This document shows, in pieces, positions 60,576-64,000 of a stretch of 64,000 bases of DNA. Source of the stretch: Bolinopsis microptera (taxonomy: Eukaryota; Ctenophora; Tentaculata; Lobata; Bolinopsidae); NCBI RefSeq assembly GCF_026151205.1, contig NC_087080.1:6738797-6802796 (forward strand). Reading direction: 5' to 3'. How positions within the stretch are numbered: the first letter of the stretch is position 1; every line of letters begins with the position of its first letter. Under the pieces are notes generated by a model that saw nothing but the letters and a program-made list of their open reading frames with translations, was not told the origin of the DNA and made no database searches. Position numbers and translations under genes: made by a program.

Positions 60576-60881
60576 CAGTGGCGTAACGTTGCCTGTTGGC
60601 CCCCCCCCCCCCCCCCCCCCCCCCCCGCCGGAAAGGCACCCCCCTGTCGGCGCCCCCTCCCCTTTTGGTGCCCCTCCCTAAAATTGAACAAATTAGGTGA
60701 TTTTAGAGGATACGCCGGTAAAATCTCTAAAAAAGTGTGTATCTAGAGCAAAACGCGCAGTTTTGCTAGTACTTTAGTTAAGTTTTCGAAATTGACGCAC
60801 ATTCAAACGACGATTTGGCGCCCCCCTAAGACGGCGCCCCCCTGCACAGCGGGGTCAACGGGGCGCTTCGTTACGCCACTG
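60576..60881. mobile_element. hAT-type MITE with perfect 8-bp target duplication
   Basis: The terminal inverted repeats CAGTGGCGTAACG and CGTTACGCCACTG are perfect, and both ends are flanked by the same 8 bases AAGGAGAG (60568-60575 and 60882-60889). The CAGTGGCG end and 8-bp duplication are hAT hallmarks. The 306-bp interior has a long C tract (from 60601) and no coding capacity. Confidence 0.9.
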
Positions 60882-61539
60882 AAGGAGAGTTCTCTTAAAA
60901 CTTTAAGACAATAGGAATAAATACTAGGACCTAGTAACATCAAAACAACTTATTACTTTTACTTTACTTTACTTTTACTTTCAGAGATTCTATTGGCGTA
61001 TTGTCTAACATGCAACATTATGCCACTATGATTGTTGATCACGTAAAGTAAAGACTTTTTCACAACAAGATTACAATCCATAGCAGGGGTGTAGGGAGAT
61101 GGGGGCAGGGAAGTGACCGCCACCCCTCATCCCCCTCCCCCCCCCCTCGGCTCCCCCCCCCCCCCCCATAAATCTGGGCTAGGGACAAAAAGGGGCCAAG
61201 TTTTTTTGGCCTCATTTGACTTGTAGGTTTTGAGTTGGACTCGTCGACGGTCCAATATATGGAACAGATATTTTACGAGTATCACCCGTTAACATTTGAC
61301 CTATCCTATCTACAGTATAGTCTAACTGCACGATCGTTGCCCCTTGCAGTCCAAATCTACATTCCTCATTGCTAAAATTCATTCCTTAGAAAAAACAACA
61401 GCATATTGCTGGAGTTATCATTTCACATTGCTAGATTTGAATGCTGGAAGCAAATTTTAAATTGTTTCAAACAGTATACACATAATGTCACAATGACCCT
61501 ATATAAAAATAACCCTTCAAAAATTCAATATTTTGAAAA

Positions 61540-62130
61540 TCACCCTTGGCCTTGCGGCTCCAAGTTCAAATCTAAACTGTCTATATTGACAAAGTTCTTT
61601 CTCGCCCCTCTGTCTCCCCGGAGAGAAATAACCGTCGTTCTTAAGATTTCGAAACGAAGGCGCTTCCTAATGTATCCCAAAGCATCTGAGTACCTCTGCC
61701 CTGTGTGGTATTCCATCTTACTAGCCAGCTTCTTTACTAGTCTTTCAGCTTCACCACCCATTCCACCAGACGTTGAGAAAACTAACGGCGTGAAGCTTCC
61801 TTTCTCTACTTCCAGGACCCTTGCATTGTAACACCGTCTTTTCTCATTTTCATGGGACTGGTACATTGCTGGGATCGATTTGCTTGCATTGGAGGGGACA
61901 GGGGCATGGAATACCCTTACATCAAAAAATGCCCTCTCTGAAGCATTCCAAATCGATCTTGCAGAAATGTCCAGCCTAGCTTGGTCTTATCTATCTCCTA
62001 GGACTGTTCCCTTTGGCAGCTCTAGACCATCAACTGGAAGAAGAACTGGTTCAGTCTGCACATCCTTGCATTTCACAAAGGTGTTTGCAAAGGTGTCTCT
62101 CTGGAAGCAAATTGTCTGAAAATTTTTCGC
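61540..62130 (-). pseudogene. decayed non-LTR retrotransposon reverse-transcriptase C-terminus
   Basis: Reads EKRRCYNARVLEVEKGSFTP, VFSTSGGMGGEAERLVKKLA and RLRFEILRTTVISLRGDRG, a C-terminal block common to reverse-transcriptase polyproteins of LINE-like elements in marine invertebrates. Upstream matching protein (VQTEPVLLPVDGLELPKG, then ARSIWNASERAFFDVRVFHA) is interrupted by a stop or frameshift near 61990. No complete polymerase is present. Confidence 0.7.
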
Positions 62131-64000
62131 AAGAATACAATATTGAATATGTATTTTGAGAACTATTATTATTTCGCAAAAGCTGCCTACAGGCCATCTG
62201 GCCCTGATATGCATTTAAAATCATATCATTTGAATCGCTCTTGAAACTGTGTAAGTCAAGAAAACAACAAATTTTTTTCAAGAAAACAACAAATTTTTTA
62301 TTTAAATCAATTATAGCAACAATTTGAAAAACAATAGTGAAACAATTTTTTAGTGAAACAGATTTAACATTTTATCCTTTTTTTTACAATCACAATAAAA
62401 TAATATTTATAAGCCTCCGTTTTGAAAATTCTAAATTTCAATATATCCGCATTTCTATTTAAAGTTCAATTGTATGTATGTAATTCAAAAGCTGGCCGTC
62501 AAAGCCGCGCATTCATGAAAACAGGATTAACTTGTTTTTAGTTATACGACAAATTAAATTTAAAACTATCCGTGGTTTTTAAAATAAATTATAATCTTAC
62601 CTAAGCACTAAGGCTAAATCCAAAGCAGCTGCTTCATAAAAGTTACTTTTAGATCATAATATATCGTCAATTCTAAATATTTACAGTGCAACATTTCATT
62701 TATCTATAAATATGAAATAGTAAATAAGGATGATAATTAATCACTCTACACTCGACTGTCACGTGACTTTTTCAACCCGTTCTCTCGCTGGCCTTGAACG
62801 ACTATTCGAAACCCTAACCCTCTTATCTGATCCCAACCCTAACCCTAACCCAATCCTTAACAAAAGCATATGCTGAAACCCTAACCCTAACGAGAAATTA
62901 GACTAACTTCCTTATACGGTCATATCACGTGATCGAGACAGTTTTTCGCCTATATCTCGTCAGGGGAGCATTTTAACCCTATGTCATGGGGGGCCCGGTG
63001 ATTCGGAATCCAGAATCAGCGTCCGAAAATACATCGATTGAAGTTGGTTTCAACTGTCGGGGGCCTTTTTAGAAGTAAAACAAAATTTTTAAAACAAAAT
63101 TTTTATTTACCACAAAACAATCAATACATATTTAATATTATTATACATTTACAAATAAATCTAAATTTAAATTCAGCTATATACACAATACACAGCCCGC
63201 CGCGCAGACAGCCACACATTGCTGAGAGATTCTCTGGTGCAGTTGTAAGCGCCGCGCGCGTGAGGTTTGTTATCTTACAATTACATGTCACGATATATTA
63301 TTAATTATCAGAGAATTTTAGAAGCAAAATAATAATTGCATATTGGGAAAATTTCGGTCGTTAACGCAGTATAGGGCGTGGACACTGCAATGCTAATAAC
63401 GGAAAATTTTGAGGCACGAGTTTCATTCAGCTACCCAATTTATATGTGACATGTACTGTATTAAATTCAGATAAATGTTAGTAACAATCGACCCCAACAT
63501 TGTGCAACTGTAAACTGCAAAATGTTAACGTCGATTATCATTAAATCACATCTCGCAAGTTACTAATTCTTTGCACTATATATGTTACGTCACTATAGCA
63601 TATGTCATTCATATTGTACGTTATTGGTTATATAAGATAAAAATAAACATTTTATAATTGTTTCAATGTTCAACACTGCTAAAAAACAAATACCTACTTG
63701 CCCATCGATTAAGCAGTCGCCAAAACAAGGCTCAAAGTTAATTTACCTTCACACCTCGTTTTGGAGACTGGAGGATGTCAATAGATAAATAATGGATAAC
63801 ATTAATACTGAATATGATGGATAATCAGTAATATCAATAAAATCCACAATCACTAATCATGTTTTCGATGGGCAAGCACTCGCAACTGGATGCTGAAACA
63901 AACGGCGCAAGTCTTGCACCGTTCATGCAGCATACGTCGCGAGATATCATGAGCTCCGCTAACTCTGCGATTCTAACGGATGAATTAGGCTACCCCGACA
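62131..64000. other. upstream region with telomere-like repeats
   Basis: CCCTAACCCTAACCC-type interstitial repeats at 62811-62890, CACGTG at 62759 and 62925, and otherwise AT-rich DNA. No gene was recognised up to the window end. Confidence 0.5.

Noticed and set aside
1-64000. tRNA, rRNA and CRISPR features
   Set aside because: No cloverleaf with A and B boxes, no rRNA-like conserved block, and the repeat arrays lack unique spacers; the tandem repeats are satellites.

Overview
This window looks like nuclear DNA of an invertebrate animal. It is AT-rich and intron-rich with GT-AG introns, it carries the remains of many DNA transposons and retroelements, and its readable genes are animal-specific signalling and cytoskeleton genes. 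The retroelement remnants would suit a cnidarian or another marine invertebrate, but I cannot place it more precisely. No operons, CRISPR arrays, rRNA or tRNA genes were seen.

Layout. (1) 857-1924, minus: a single-exon alpha/beta hydrolase of the hormone-sensitive-lipase/AADAC type. (2) 3875-27139, minus: an 11-exon DOK-family adaptor (PH, then IRS-type PTB, then a Ser/Tyr-rich tail), closest in feel to DOK7. My phase-consistent model gives 464 residues. (3) 29.17-30.07 kb: a GC-rich fold-back repeat between genes. (4) 31563-58996, minus: a filamin-type actin-binding protein with three calponin-homology domains and four filamin Ig repeats, as in Drosophila Jitterbug. It has two alternative starts, an upstream two-exon form and a downstream one-exon form. 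Both supply the first part of CH1 and splice in the same phase to the same exon. The models give 738 and 754 residues, and every exon junction is in frame. (5) 43801-47049, plus: a divergent GPCR-like gene nested antisense in a filamin intron. (6) 59-64 kb: upstream DNA with a hAT MITE with perfect target duplications, a decayed LINE reverse-transcriptase end and homopolymer C tracts.

The filamin introns hold much of the repeat content. They contain a Penelope-like GIY-YIG fragment between 465-bp inverted arms (32.5-33.8 kb), a Mutator-like transposase fragment with terminal inverted repeats (35.07-36.39 kb) and a mariner-type palindromic MITE (36.54-37.35 kb). They also contain a purine-tract/minisatellite mosaic (40.8-42.3 kb), a nearly perfect 1.36-kb hairpin inside the nested GPCR's first intron (44.03-45.40 kb), an 11-bp satellite of about a hundred units (50.66-51.82 kb), a 33-bp satellite (55.27-56.39 kb) and a 109-bp triplicate (56.62-56.94 kb).

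Functionally, the filamin and DOK genes are tandem and co-oriented. One encodes an actin cross-linker/scaffold and the other a membrane-proximal phosphotyrosine adaptor. I see no sequence evidence that they are co-regulated. All exon models come from reading splice sites, phase and family similarity, without transcripts.
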